Source: Palsa-1392 sp036490335 (GTDB lineage: Bacteria; Verrucomicrobiota; Verrucomicrobiia; Chthoniobacterales; UBA10450). Taken from it: 64,000 bases of DNA. Below the pieces are notes generated by a model. The model was not told the origin of the DNA and did not search any database. It worked only from the letters and a program-made list of their open reading frames with translations. The stretch lies in NCBI GenBank assembly GCA_036490335.1, contig DASXEB010000004.1, forward strand, positions 62,001 through 126,000, written 5' to 3'. Shown here one piece after another: positions 25,112 to 32,389 of this stretch (positions are counted from its first letter, which is position 1; each line of letters begins with the position of its first letter). A program made the translations under genes and the position numbers.

Positions 25112-26302
25112 ATGCGCGTGCCGCTGCTCGACCTGAGCGAACAATACCGCCGGCTGGCCGAGCCAATCCGGCGCGAGGTGGACGAAATTCTGCGCACGCA
25201 AAGTTTCATTCTCGGCCCCAAGGTCGAGGAATTCGAGAAGGCGTTCGCGCAATATTGCGGCGCGCGGCACGCGGTCGGCGTTTCATCCGGAACCGACGCG
25301 CTGCTCGTGATTTTGATGTCGTTAGGCATCGGGGCCGGGGATGCCGTGATCACGACGGCGTACAGTTTTTTCGCGACCGCCGGTTGTGTCGCGCGCGTCG
25401 GAGCGACGCCGCTTTTTGTCGACATCGATCCGGAGACTTTCAATCTTTCGCCGGCCGCGCTGGCCGATTTCGTCGAGAAAAAATGCCGTCGAAACGCGAA
25501 GAACGAACTCGTCGATGACGCCGGGCGCGTCGTTAGGGCGATCATTCCGGTGCACCTTTTCGGTTTGTGTTGCGAGATGGACGCGATCAACGAAATCGCG
25601 CGTCGTCACGATCTTCCCGTGATCGAAGACGCAGCCCAGGCGGTCGGCGCGGAGTATCGCGGCGAAGAGGGCGTCACGCGCAAGGGCGGGACGATGAGTC
25701 TGGTCGGCTCGTTCAGTTTTTATCCCTCGAAAAATCTCGGCGCGGCCGGCGACGCCGGCGCGGTCGTGTGCGATGACGACGCGCTCGCCGAAAGGCTCCG
25801 CATTTTCCGCCAGCACGGGATGGAGCCGCGCTATTTTCATCACGTCGTCGGCGGCAATTTTCGCCTCGACGCAATCCAGGCCGCGATCCTGAATGTGAAA
25901 CTGCCGCATCTCGACGAATGGTCGGCCGCGCGTCGCTCTGTCGCCGATGTTTACCGCGAAGAATTCGGACGCGCCGGCCTAACGAGCACCATTAAATTGC
26001 CTAACGAACCGTATCGCAGTCTCGGCCTGACGAATCACCACATCTATCATCAATACGTCATCCGCGCGCCGCGGCGCGACGAGCTGCAACAGCACCTGAC
26101 GCGACGCGAAATCGGCTCGGCGATTTATTATCCGCTCGGCTTGCACGAGCAGGAATGCTTCGCCGCGCTCGGATATCGCGCGGGCGATTTCCCGGCGACG
26201 GAAAAGGCGGCGCGCGAAACCCTGGCGCTCCCGATTTTTCCCGAACTGACGCGGGCGATGCAGTGCGAGGTGGTTGGCGCAATTGCGGAATTTTTTGCCT
26301 AA
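25112..26302 (+). CDS. DegT/DnrJ/EryC1/StrS family PLP aminotransferase
   Basis: 396 residues. Family features: LDLSEQYRRL near the start, FILGPKVEEFEKAFA, GVSSGTDALLVIL, IPVHLFGL, VIEDAAQAVGAEYRG (PLP Asp) and SFSFYPSKNLGAAGDAGAVV with the PLP Lys near 209. Such enzymes transaminate nucleotide-linked keto sugars for envelope glycans; the substrate is unknown and no sugar genes adjoin. The stop TAA lies in a near copy of the iterated word (GCCTAACGG), and two exact copies lie within 25 bp near codon 290. Confidence 0.9.
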   Translation: MRVPLLDLSEQYRRLAEPIRREVDEILRTQSFILGPKVEEFEKAFAQYCGARHAVGVSSGTDALLVILMSLGIGAGDAVITTAYSFFATAGCVARVGATPLFVDIDPETFNLSPAALADFVEKKCRRNAKNELVDDAGRVVRAIIPVHLFGLCCEMDAINEIARRHDLPVIEDAAQAVGAEYRGEEGVTRKGGTMSLVGSFSFYPSKNLGAAGDAGAVVCDDDALAERLRIFRQHGMEPRYFHHVVGGNFRLDAIQAAILNVKLPHLDEWSAARRSVADVYREEFGRAGLTSTIKLPNEPYRSLGLTNHHIYHQYVIRAPRRDELQQHLTRREIGSAIYYPLGLHEQECFAALGYRAGDFPATEKAARETLALPIFPELTRAMQCEVVGAIAEFFA

Positions 26303-26308
26303 CGGGCG

Positions 26309-26923
26309 ATGAAGGATTTTGGTTTTATTCATGAGTTTATCGCCGGTGCGACGTCGCAGACGCTGCTCCTCTTGCACGGCACGGGCGCGAACGAGCAAAG
26401 CCTGCTTCCACTCGGCCGCGTCCTCGATCCCTCGGCGAATCTGCTCAGTCCGCGCGGCAAAGTGCTCGAGGAAGGACGGGTGCGCTTTTTCCGCCGCTTC
26501 GCCGAGGGTGTGTTTGATCTCAAAGATCTGGAGTTCCGAACTAACGAACTAAATGATTTCGTCGCGGCGGCGGCGGAACATTACGATCTCGCAGTCGAGG
26601 AAATGATTCTGGTCGGCTATTCAAACGGAGCGACCATCGCTTCGAGTTTGCTCCTGTGCTTCCCCGGAAGATTTCGGCGTGCGATTTTATTTCGCGCGAT
26701 GGCGCCGTTTCTGCCCGAGAGTTCGCCCGATCTCTCGGCAACTTCCGTTGCGATCAGCGCCGGAAGAAACGACCGCATCATTCCGTTCGTCGAGACGGAG
26801 TGGCTCGCCGATCTCCTGCGCAATGGCGGCGCGGAAGTGGCGCTCGAAATCGTCGAAAGCGACCACGGCCTGACGAAGGATGATTTGAGGATCGCGCAGG
26901 ACTGGCTCGCGCGGCAGGCGTGA
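26309..26923 (+). CDS. Alpha/beta hydrolase (carboxylesterase/phospholipase type)
   Basis: 204 residues with the full catalytic set: oxyanion LLLHGTGANE, nucleophile elbow GYSNGATIA (Ser near 111), Asp in SAGRNDRIIPF and His in ESDHGLTKDD. Resembles the YpfH/MhqD carboxylesterases, sometimes tied to quinone or aromatic stress. Six bases after the aminotransferase stop, so probably cotranscribed, but no functional link is obvious. Confidence 0.87.
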   Translation: MKDFGFIHEFIAGATSQTLLLLHGTGANEQSLLPLGRVLDPSANLLSPRGKVLEEGRVRFFRRFAEGVFDLKDLEFRTNELNDFVAAAAEHYDLAVEEMILVGYSNGATIASSLLLCFPGRFRRAILFRAMAPFLPESSPDLSATSVAISAGRNDRIIPFVETEWLADLLRNGGAEVALEIVESDHGLTKDDLRIAQDWLARQA

Positions 26924-26991
26924 TCGCTTTGCCGGGCGAATCGGCCTTGCGAGGCTGGACGAGCGAGCCTATATCAAACGCTCGCGCCCAC

Positions 26992-27074
26992 GGGTAGGTA
27001 CCGAAGTGGCCAAACGGGGCGGACTGTAAATCCGCTGGCTTACGCCTTCGTTGGTTCGAATCCAACCCTGCCCA
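26992..27074 (+). tRNA. tRNA-Tyr (anticodon GTA)
   Basis: An 83-base type II tRNA. The acceptor arm GGGTAGG pairs with CCTGCCC, discriminator A. The anticodon stem encloses CTGTAAA with GTA. A long variable arm follows (GCTTACGCCTTC region), then T-arm GTTGG-TTCGAAT-CCAAC. CCA is not encoded. Five T follow, then a copy of the iterated word. Confidence 0.96.
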
Positions 27075-27102
27075 TTTTTGCCTAACGAGCAAAGGAATCG
27101 AT

Positions 27103-28386
27103 TCACGGCCCGCGATAGATCACGCCGTTCTTGAGCACGAGGCGCACTTGCCTAACGAGACTAACATCCTTGGTCGGATCTCCTGCCACTGCGACGAGGT
27201 CGGCGAGCAAGCCGGGCTCGATTCGACCGCGGTCCTTCAGCCGAAAAATCGCCGCGTTCCCGTTCGTCGCCTGGCGCAAAACTTCCGCCGCCGCGAAGCC
27301 GTACTCATGCACGAGCAATTCCATTTCGCGCGCGTTATCGCCGTGCGCAAAAACGCCGACGTCGCCGCCCATCGCAAACGTCACGCCGGCCTCGCGCGCC
27401 GCTTTCATGCTCGCGCGCTTTTTGCGGATGCGATCGGGCTCGGGATCGACGCCTTTTTTCCAGCCGTGATATTGGGCGATCGCATCGCCGGCCGCGACCG
27501 TCGGGCAAAAAGCGACGCCGCGTTCTTTCATCAACGCGAAAACTTCCGGCGTTCCCTCGTCGCCGTGCTCGACCGTGTCGACACCGGCGAGAGTCGAGCG
27601 GCGCATTCCTTCCGCGGTCGTGGCATGCGCGGCGACCGGCCGGCCGGCGTCATGCGCGGCTTTGACCGCAGCCGCGAGTTCCTCTTCGGAAAAAGTCGGC
27701 CGCGCCGGCTCGCCCGCGCCCCAGCGATAATCGGCGTAAAGTTTTACCCAATCCGCGCCTTTGCCCATCTGCGCGCGTGCCGCCCTAACGACCCCGTCGA
27801 CGCCGCTCGCCTCTTCGCCGCCCTGCGGCAAGTCGAGGTCGGTCGAAAGTTTCGGGCCATAACTTCCGAGCGCGACGATCGCGCGCGTGACCACGATCAT
27901 GCGCGGACCGGGCACGATGCCGTGCTCGATCGCTTTCTTCAAAGCGACATCGCCGTAGCCCGCGCCTTCGGTGCCGAGATCGCGCGTCGTCGTGAAGCCG
28001 GCGAGCAGCGTCGCGCGCGCGTGCGCGACCGCTTCGCAGGTGCGGAAGGCGAGCGACTCGTTGGTCACCTGATCGTTCCACGACGCTTCATTGTAAGGAT
28101 GAAGAAACAGGTGCGAATGGCCTTCGATCATTCCGGGAATGACGGTGTCGTTAGGCAAATCGATCACGCGTGCGTCGTTTGCGGTGATTTGAGCCGCGGG
28201 ACCGACGGTGGCGATTTTGTCGTCGCGCACGAGCACGGCCCAGCCGGGATGCATTTCCGCGCCGTCGAAAACCGCGGAGGGTCGGAGTAAAATCGCGCCG
28301 GAATTTTGAGGCGGAGTTTGAGCAAAAACTGTCATCGTCACGAGCGTAGCGCCGGTGAAAGAGAACCGCGCATCCGCGCCGCTCAA
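27103..28386 (-). CDS. Secreted amidohydrolase (imidazolonepropionase-like family)
   Basis: 427 residues. The N-terminus SFTGATLVTMTVFAQ looks like a signal peptide from the TTG start, which is why the longer form is kept; an ATG at 28335 would remove it. Metal-binding and catalytic motifs of the metallo-dependent hydrolase fold: IPGMIEGHSHLF, TTTRDLGT, DWVKLYADYR, VAAHATTAEG, DTVEHGDEG and GVTFAMGGDVG. Often Xaa-Pro dipeptidase or related activity in this subgroup; the substrate is unresolved. One base separates it from the upstream methyltransferase-like gene. Confidence 0.85.
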   Translation of the reverse strand: MSGADARFSFTGATLVTMTVFAQTPPQNSGAILLRPSAVFDGAEMHPGWAVLVRDDKIATVGPAAQITANDARVIDLPNDTVIPGMIEGHSHLFLHPYNEASWNDQVTNESLAFRTCEAVAHARATLLAGFTTTRDLGTEGAGYGDVALKKAIEHGIVPGPRMIVVTRAIVALGSYGPKLSTDLDLPQGGEEASGVDGVVRAARAQMGKGADWVKLYADYRWGAGEPARPTFSEEELAAAVKAAHDAGRPVAAHATTAEGMRRSTLAGVDTVEHGDEGTPEVFALMKERGVAFCPTVAAGDAIAQYHGWKKGVDPEPDRIRKKRASMKAAREAGVTFAMGGDVGVFAHGDNAREMELLVHEYGFAAAEVLRQATNGNAAIFRLKDRGRIEPGLLADLVAVAGDPTKDVSLVRQVRLVLKNGVIYRGP

Positions 28387-28387
28387 C

Positions 28388-28819
28388 TTACCACAGGCCC
28401 GGCACGATCCGTTTCGTTCTTCGCGCGCAATCGCGATATTCGGGATAACGCGCGCTGACGAGCTTTTCTTCGCAAAAAATCCGCACGAGCAAGCCGGCGG
28501 TGGCGAGCGCGCCTAACGATGCCGTGATTGGCGACCAATGGGCGGCGATGCCGACCCAGAGAAAAAGCAGGATCGCGGCGTAAATCGGATGCCTGACGAA
28601 TCGATAAGGTCCGCGTGTGACCAAACCGCCCGCGGTCGGATCGGCGCCGGGATGAAAGCTGCGAACGCCGAATGTCACGCGCGCCCAAACCATGAGCAGA
28701 AGCGCGGCGACTTGAAGCGCGATGACCCACGGCGCCGCCGAGAAAAGCGCCTGCATCCGCAAAAGGAAAAGCAACGCAACTACGATCGCCGCAAGTCCGA
28801 CAAATGACAGCAGCTTCAT
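28388..28819 (-). CDS. Isoprenylcysteine carboxyl methyltransferase-like membrane protein
   Basis: 143 residues, about four membrane helices, with the ICMT/PEMT core VTRGPYRFVRHPIYAAILL and the later FCEEKLVSARYPEYRDCARRTKRIVPG. These residues bind SAM and the lipid-like substrate in the membrane. The bacterial family is diverse, and the actual substrate is unknown. Two copies of the iterated word lie just upstream of the ATG (28819-28837). Confidence 0.83.
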   Translation of the reverse strand: MKLLSFVGLAAIVVALLFLLRMQALFSAAPWVIALQVAALLLMVWARVTFGVRSFHPGADPTAGGLVTRGPYRFVRHPIYAAILLFLWVGIAAHWSPITASLGALATAGLLVRIFCEEKLVSARYPEYRDCARRTKRIVPGLW

Positions 28820-28865
28820 TCGTTAGGCACTCGTTAGGCGATTTGTCGCTCGAATACGAACGAAA

Positions 28866-29270
28866 TTACGGCGACGGCGTGTGCGTCGCGCGGACGCGCG
28901 CGTTCAGGGCGGCGTCGCGCTCGGTTTCCATCAAGGTTAGTTTGGCGCGTTGCTCGTCGGTCAGTTGCGGGCGCAGTTCGCGGTCGGACTGATCAAGAAC
29001 CGCGTGCACGCGGCGGCCGGTCTCGATCCGGATCGTTTCCAGTTGGGTCGCGGTGCGATCGAAGATCGGCGCGGTCGCCTTCACCTGCTCGGGCGTGAGT
29101 TCCAGGCGCGCTTCCATTTTGACCCGCATTCGCTCGGCGAGCGAACGGCGATGCGCCATCTCGCCGTGATGATTGTGCGCTTGCAGTTGTCCGAAATAAT
29201 TTCCGGCCGCGAGTCCGGCGATGAAAACGATCACGAACCCCGCGGTTAATTTCCAGTGCAGCGCGGTCAT
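28866..29270 (-). CDS. CnrX-like membrane-anchored periplasmic metal-sensor protein
   Basis: 134 residues: N-terminal membrane anchor (about 8-26), then a His-rich patch HNHHGEMAHRR and a helical Spy/CpxP-like domain with two LTPEQ-type turns (LELTPEQVKA and PQLTDEQRAKL). In Cupriavidus the CnrX sensor has this plan and signals metal to an ECF sigma factor through a membrane anti-sigma. It is the third gene of sigma, membrane protein, sensor, each overlapping the next by 4 bp. The metal ligand and ion specificity are unknown. Confidence 0.68.
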   Translation of the reverse strand: MTALHWKLTAGFVIVFIAGLAAGNYFGQLQAHNHHGEMAHRRSLAERMRVKMEARLELTPEQVKATAPIFDRTATQLETIRIETGRRVHAVLDQSDRELRPQLTDEQRAKLTLMETERDAALNARVRATHTPSP

Positions 29271-29566
29271 TGTTCGACGGCCCCGACGATCGCGTTGTCG
29301 GCGATTGCGTAATCATCGCCGAAAATTTCGCGGTCGTTAGACTGATGCGCTTCGCGATACGCGCCGGCGCCGGCGAGCGCGATCAGGGCGAGCGAAATGT
29401 AAACTACGCGACGCAGGAGCCGCGCAATTGCCGGATCGGGCCAGCTCATTTCCCGGGTCAGCGCGACCACGCGGGTGTCGAAGCCAAACGGCATCGCCGG
29501 CGGCGGTTCGTTAGGCGCGGCGCTGGCGGCGCGGAGCAGACGTTCGAGCGCTTCGTCGTTTTTCAT
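29267..29566 (-). CDS. Putative anti-sigma factor, one membrane helix (CnrY-like position)
   Basis: 99 residues: a short N-terminal cytoplasmic segment MKNDEALERLLRAASAAP, one membrane helix near 51-67 (VVYISLALIALAGAGAY) and a short acidic periplasmic tail. It lies between the ECF sigma gene and the metal-sensor gene, overlapping both by ATGA. Size, topology and place fit an anti-sigma factor, but there is no recognisable zinc-type ASD motif, so the call rests on context. Confidence 0.6.
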   Translation of the reverse strand: MKNDEALERLLRAASAAPNEPPPAMPFGFDTRVVALTREMSWPDPAIARLLRRVVYISLALIALAGAGAYREAHQSNDREIFGDDYAIADNAIVGAVEQ

Positions 29567-30147
29567 GCCATCGCCTCCGCGTTTACGCGCGCGAGTTGTC
29601 GCCGCAATTTCTGGCGGGCGCGAAAAGCGCGCACTTTCACGAGCGATTCGCTCCAGCCGGTGCGCTGACCGATTTCCGCGATCGAAAGTTGTTGCAGATA
29701 GAGCAGGTCAACGATGAGCCGATCGGCCGGTTTGAGCCCGACGAGCAAATGCTCGACCAGATCGCGCGCGGCGAAATTCTGGTCGGGCGCGAGTTCGGCG
29801 CCGGTCGCGGCGAGATTTTGCACGACGGCGGCTTCGTCTTCGCTCAGGTCGGCGTAACGCAATTCCGGACGCACTTTTTCGGACTGGATTTGATTGATGC
29901 AGGTATTGATGGCGACGCGCGAGACCCAGTGGGTGAGCGGCACTTTGCCGGAAAATTGCGGCAGCTTTTGGAAAATTTTAATGAAGATCATCTGGCAAAG
30001 ATCCTCCTCGGCGGTGCGACGCGGACGATGCGAACGGACGAGCTTGGCGACGAGCGGATGGAGCCGGCGAACCATTTCGCGCGCGGCCTCTTCGTCGTGC
30101 TGGAGGACGGCCGCGACGAGCTCGCCGGCATCCGATTCGTCAGCCAT
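29563..30147 (-). CDS. ECF RNA polymerase sigma factor
   Basis: 194 residues from the ATG giving MADESDAGELV (a TTG three codons earlier is possible). Region 2 has EEDLCQMIFIKIFQKLPQFSG and THWVSRVAINTCINQ; region 4 has LKPADRLIVDLLYLQQLSIAEIG and the recognition helix TGWSESLVKVRAFRARQKL. Directs RNA polymerase to a small regulon, very likely its own promoter (complement of 30176-30205) and the divergent Spy-like gene. It leads an operon with the anti-sigma-like and metal-sensor-like genes. Confidence 0.88.
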   Translation of the reverse strand: MADESDAGELVAAVLQHDEEAAREMVRRLHPLVAKLVRSHRPRRTAEEDLCQMIFIKIFQKLPQFSGKVPLTHWVSRVAINTCINQIQSEKVRPELRYADLSEDEAAVVQNLAATGAELAPDQNFAARDLVEHLLVGLKPADRLIVDLLYLQQLSIAEIGQRTGWSESLVKVRAFRARQKLRRQLARVNAEAMA

Positions 30148-30175
30148 GTCATCCAAACCGCTTCCACATTAACCG

Positions 30176-30205
30176 GATGACAGCAAAATGCGCGTGCCGG
30201 TTACA
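30176..30205 (-). promoter_or_regulatory. Putative ECF promoter of the sigma operon
   Basis: Read on the minus strand: TGTAAC (30205-30200), 18 bases, GTCATC (30181-30176). The same two elements at the same spacing occur on the plus strand in front of the Spy-like gene. The start of transcription would lie near 30169, about 20 bases before the sigma ATG, so autoregulation is likely. Confidence 0.55.
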
Positions 30206-30262
30206 AGTAAGAAGCGCGCCCGGCGAAAACCGCGCGACCGAAATCGGCGCGGGAAAAAATTC

Positions 30263-30292
30263 TGTAACTGCGAATCGTCAGCGCCAGTCTTC
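30263..30292 (+). promoter_or_regulatory. Putative ECF promoter of the Spy-like gene
   Basis: TGTAAC (30263-30268), 18 bases, GTCTTC (30287-30292). It matches the divergent promoter at 30205-30176 in both boxes and spacing. The ATG at 30303 would be only about five bases from the start of transcription, so the leader would be extremely short. Confidence 0.5.
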
Positions 30293-30302
30293 AGGTTCAC
30301 AT

Positions 30303-30701
30303 ATGAAAAGAAAAATCATCACACTCGCGGCGCTCGCCACGCTCTCGTTAGGCGGCATCGCATTTGCGCAGGATCAGGATTCGGACGCGTTCCAGCATCG
30401 CGGCGGCAGCAGCCACGGCATGCATGGCGACATGATGGCGAAGATGACCGAGTCGCTCAATCTCACGGCTGATCAAAAGGCGAAAATTCAGCCGATTCTC
30501 GACGAGGCGAAGCCGAAGATGGAAGACATCCGCCGAGAAGCGATGCAGAAAATGAAAGCGGTCATGGACGACGTCCACTCGAAGATTCGTCCGCTCCTCA
30601 CGCCCGAGCAGCAGCAGAAGCTCGACAGCATGAAAAACGAACGGCACGGTCATCATCGCCAAAACGATGGCGATAACGGCGGCGGCGACGACAACGGCTA
30701 G
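30303..30701 (+). CDS. Spy/CpxP-like periplasmic protein, His- and Met-rich
   Basis: 132 residues: signal peptide MKRKIITLAALATLSLGGIAFA, then a His/Met-rich region (GGSSHGMHGDMMAKM), the helical Spy core with LNLTADQKAKIQPILDEAKPKMEDI and IRPLLTPEQQQKLDSM (paired LTxxQ motifs), and a His/Asp/Gly tail (RHGHHRQNDGD). Spy-family proteins are periplasmic chaperones induced by envelope or metal stress. The metal-binding look and divergent position from a CnrH-like sigma operon suggest it is the sigma factor's target. Ends in a strong terminator. Confidence 0.78.
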   Translation: MKRKIITLAALATLSLGGIAFAQDQDSDAFQHRGGSSHGMHGDMMAKMTESLNLTADQKAKIQPILDEAKPKMEDIRREAMQKMKAVMDDVHSKIRPLLTPEQQQKLDSMKNERHGHHRQNDGDNGGGDDNG

Positions 30702-30725
30702 AAATTAATTTTAGGAGGTTAAGGG

Positions 30726-30762
30726 ACGGCGGGGATCGCGAGATCGCCCGCCGTTTTTTTTC
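30726..30762 (+). terminator. Intrinsic terminator after the Spy-like gene
   Basis: ACGGCGGG (30726-30733) pairs with CCCGCCGT (30747-30754), with an inner GATC/GATC pairing, followed by nine T (30754-30762). The stem and T-run face the plus strand, 25 bp after the stop codon. Confidence 0.92.
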
Positions 30763-30829
30763 GGCGCGAAGGCCGTCAGGCGAAATGCCTTCGCCTAACG
30801 AGTAAAGGACGTGCTTCCGGAGCGCCGTC

Positions 30830-31009
30830 TTATTTGTTGAAGACTTTCTTGATGTCGCCAACCTTGTTCTGCACTTTGCCCTCGACTTTCTGGGCCGTGC
30901 CTTTTTCGCGCAGATTCGGATTGCCGATTGCCTGACCAGCTTTTTCCTTCACCGTGCCGATTGCTTCCTTCGCTTTTCCCTTTGCTTTGTCTTCCGAGCT
31001 TGAATTCAT
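30830..31009 (-). CDS. CsbD family stress-response protein
   Basis: 59 residues starting MNSSSEDKAKGKAKEAIGTV, then KEKAGQAIGNPNLREKGTAQ and KVEGKVQNKVGDIKKVFNK. The alternating K-x-x-G/A-x-A-x-G pattern with DIKKVF at the end is the CsbD (YjbJ) signature: a small, very soluble, natively loose protein induced in general stress. Function in the family is unknown. It lies convergent to the Spy-like gene and divergent from the MFS gene. Confidence 0.9.
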   Translation of the reverse strand: MNSSSEDKAKGKAKEAIGTVKEKAGQAIGNPNLREKGTAQKVEGKVQNKVGDIKKVFNK

Positions 31010-31063
31010 ACTTAATCTTCGGATTTGGCGGCGCGCGAGGCCGCGTGCAAATGTCGTGACCTT

Positions 31064-32293
31064 ATGAAAGCGCGCAAAGCCGCTCTCGTCTTCATCCTCA
31101 TCACCGTCTCGCTCGACATGATCGCGCTCGGTATCATCATTCCGGTGCTGCCGAAATTGATCCTCAATTTCCTCGGTGGGAGCACGGCGCGAGCGGCGAC
31201 CTGGGTCGGCATTTTCGGGACCGTTTTCGCGCTTATGCAGTTCGTTTTTTCGCCCGTCCTCGGCGTCGTTTCCGATCGCGTTGGGCGGCGGCCGGTGATT
31301 TTGCTTTCGAACGTCGGGCTCGGCCTCGATTACATCGTGATGGCGCTTGCGCCCACGATTGGCTGGCTTTTTCTCGGGCGAATTATTTCCGGCATCACAG
31401 CCGCCAGCATCACGACGGCGATGGCCTACATTTCCGACGTCGTCGTTCCGGAAAAACGCGCCGGCGCTTTCGGCTTGATCGGCGCGGCCTTTGGCTTGGG
31501 CTTCATCATCGGGCCGGCGCTCGGCGGCTGGCTCGGGGCGGTCGATCCGCGGCTGCCGTTTTGGGTCGCGGGCGGGCTCAGCCTGGTCAACGCGGCTTAT
31601 GGATTCCTCGTCCTGCCGGAGTCGTTAGGCACGGAGAAACGCAGGGCCTTTTCCTTCCGGCGCGCAAACCCTGTCGGCTCGCTCGTTCTCCTCCGCTCGC
31701 ATCCGGAATTATCGCGCCTCGCCGTCATCCAATTCATCAGCTACACCGCGCACGAAGTCGTGCAGGTCTACGTCCTCTACGTCATCTACCGTTATCTCTG
31801 GAATGAAAAAACCATCGGGCTTTCGCTCGCCTTCGTCGGCATCTGCACCGTCATCATTTCCGGCGGAATGGTGCGGCCGGTCGTGGCGCGGCTCGGCGAA
31901 CGGCGCGCCCTTTATCTCGGGCAGGCGCTTGGCGCCATCGGCATGTTGCTCATGGGCTGGGGCACGACCGCGTTTATTTTCATGATCGGCGTGACGGTCA
32001 TGAATCTCTGGTCGCTCGCCGGCCCGGCCGCCCAAGGCATGATGACGCATCGCGTCGGCGCGTCGGAACAGGGCGAACTCCAGGGCGCGATCAGCAGCCT
32101 GCGCGCGATCGCGATGTTGATCGGGCCGGGGCTGTTTTCGTTCACCTTCGCCTGGTCGATTAATCCGGCGCACGGCTGGAAAATTCCCGGCGTGCCATGG
32201 TATCTGGCGGCCGCGATGTTGTTCCTCGCCATGCTGCTCGCCTTCACCGTCGAGCAACCGGCGATGACCCCGGCCGCGGCGCCGGCAGAATGA
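31064..32293 (+). CDS. MFS efflux transporter, TetA/Bcr-like
   Basis: 409 residues with twelve predicted helices. The loop 2-3 motif SDRVGRRPVIL (GxxxDRxGRR), ISGITAASITTAMAYISDV and motif C GAAFGLGFIIGPALGGWLG in helix 5 mark a drug:H+ antiporter of the 12-helix TetA/TCR class. Tetracycline itself cannot be claimed. Start ATG chosen at 31064; an earlier in-frame start at 31025 adds a charged, Cys-containing tail. Confidence 0.87.
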   Translation: MKARKAALVFILITVSLDMIALGIIIPVLPKLILNFLGGSTARAATWVGIFGTVFALMQFVFSPVLGVVSDRVGRRPVILLSNVGLGLDYIVMALAPTIGWLFLGRIISGITAASITTAMAYISDVVVPEKRAGAFGLIGAAFGLGFIIGPALGGWLGAVDPRLPFWVAGGLSLVNAAYGFLVLPESLGTEKRRAFSFRRANPVGSLVLLRSHPELSRLAVIQFISYTAHEVVQVYVLYVIYRYLWNEKTIGLSLAFVGICTVIISGGMVRPVVARLGERRALYLGQALGAIGMLLMGWGTTAFIFMIGVTVMNLWSLAGPAAQGMMTHRVGASEQGELQGAISSLRAIAMLIGPGLFSFTFAWSINPAHGWKIPGVPWYLAAAMLFLAMLLAFTVEQPAMTPAAAPAE

Positions 32294-32304
32294 CGAAGCG
32301 GTTT

Positions 32305-32337
32305 GCCTAACGAGTGCCTAACGAGCGCGCCTAACGA
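32305..32337. repeat. Three tandem copies of the iterated word before ftsK
   Basis: GCCTAACGA at 32305-32313, 32316-32324 and 32329-32337, all in the same orientation, spaced 11 and 13 bp. They fill much of the 96-bp gap between the MFS stop and the ftsK start. They are not in any reading frame that looks coding. Confidence 0.95.
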
Positions 32338-32389
32338 ATTCCGCACTCTGCGATTGAAAGCTGCGACCGCGCGATTACTGTGAGGCGTC

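Noticed and set aside
31064..32293. Tetracycline resistance determinant
   Set aside because: TetA/Bcr-like motifs show only the antiporter class; nothing specifies a tetracycline substrate, and no TetR lies next to it.
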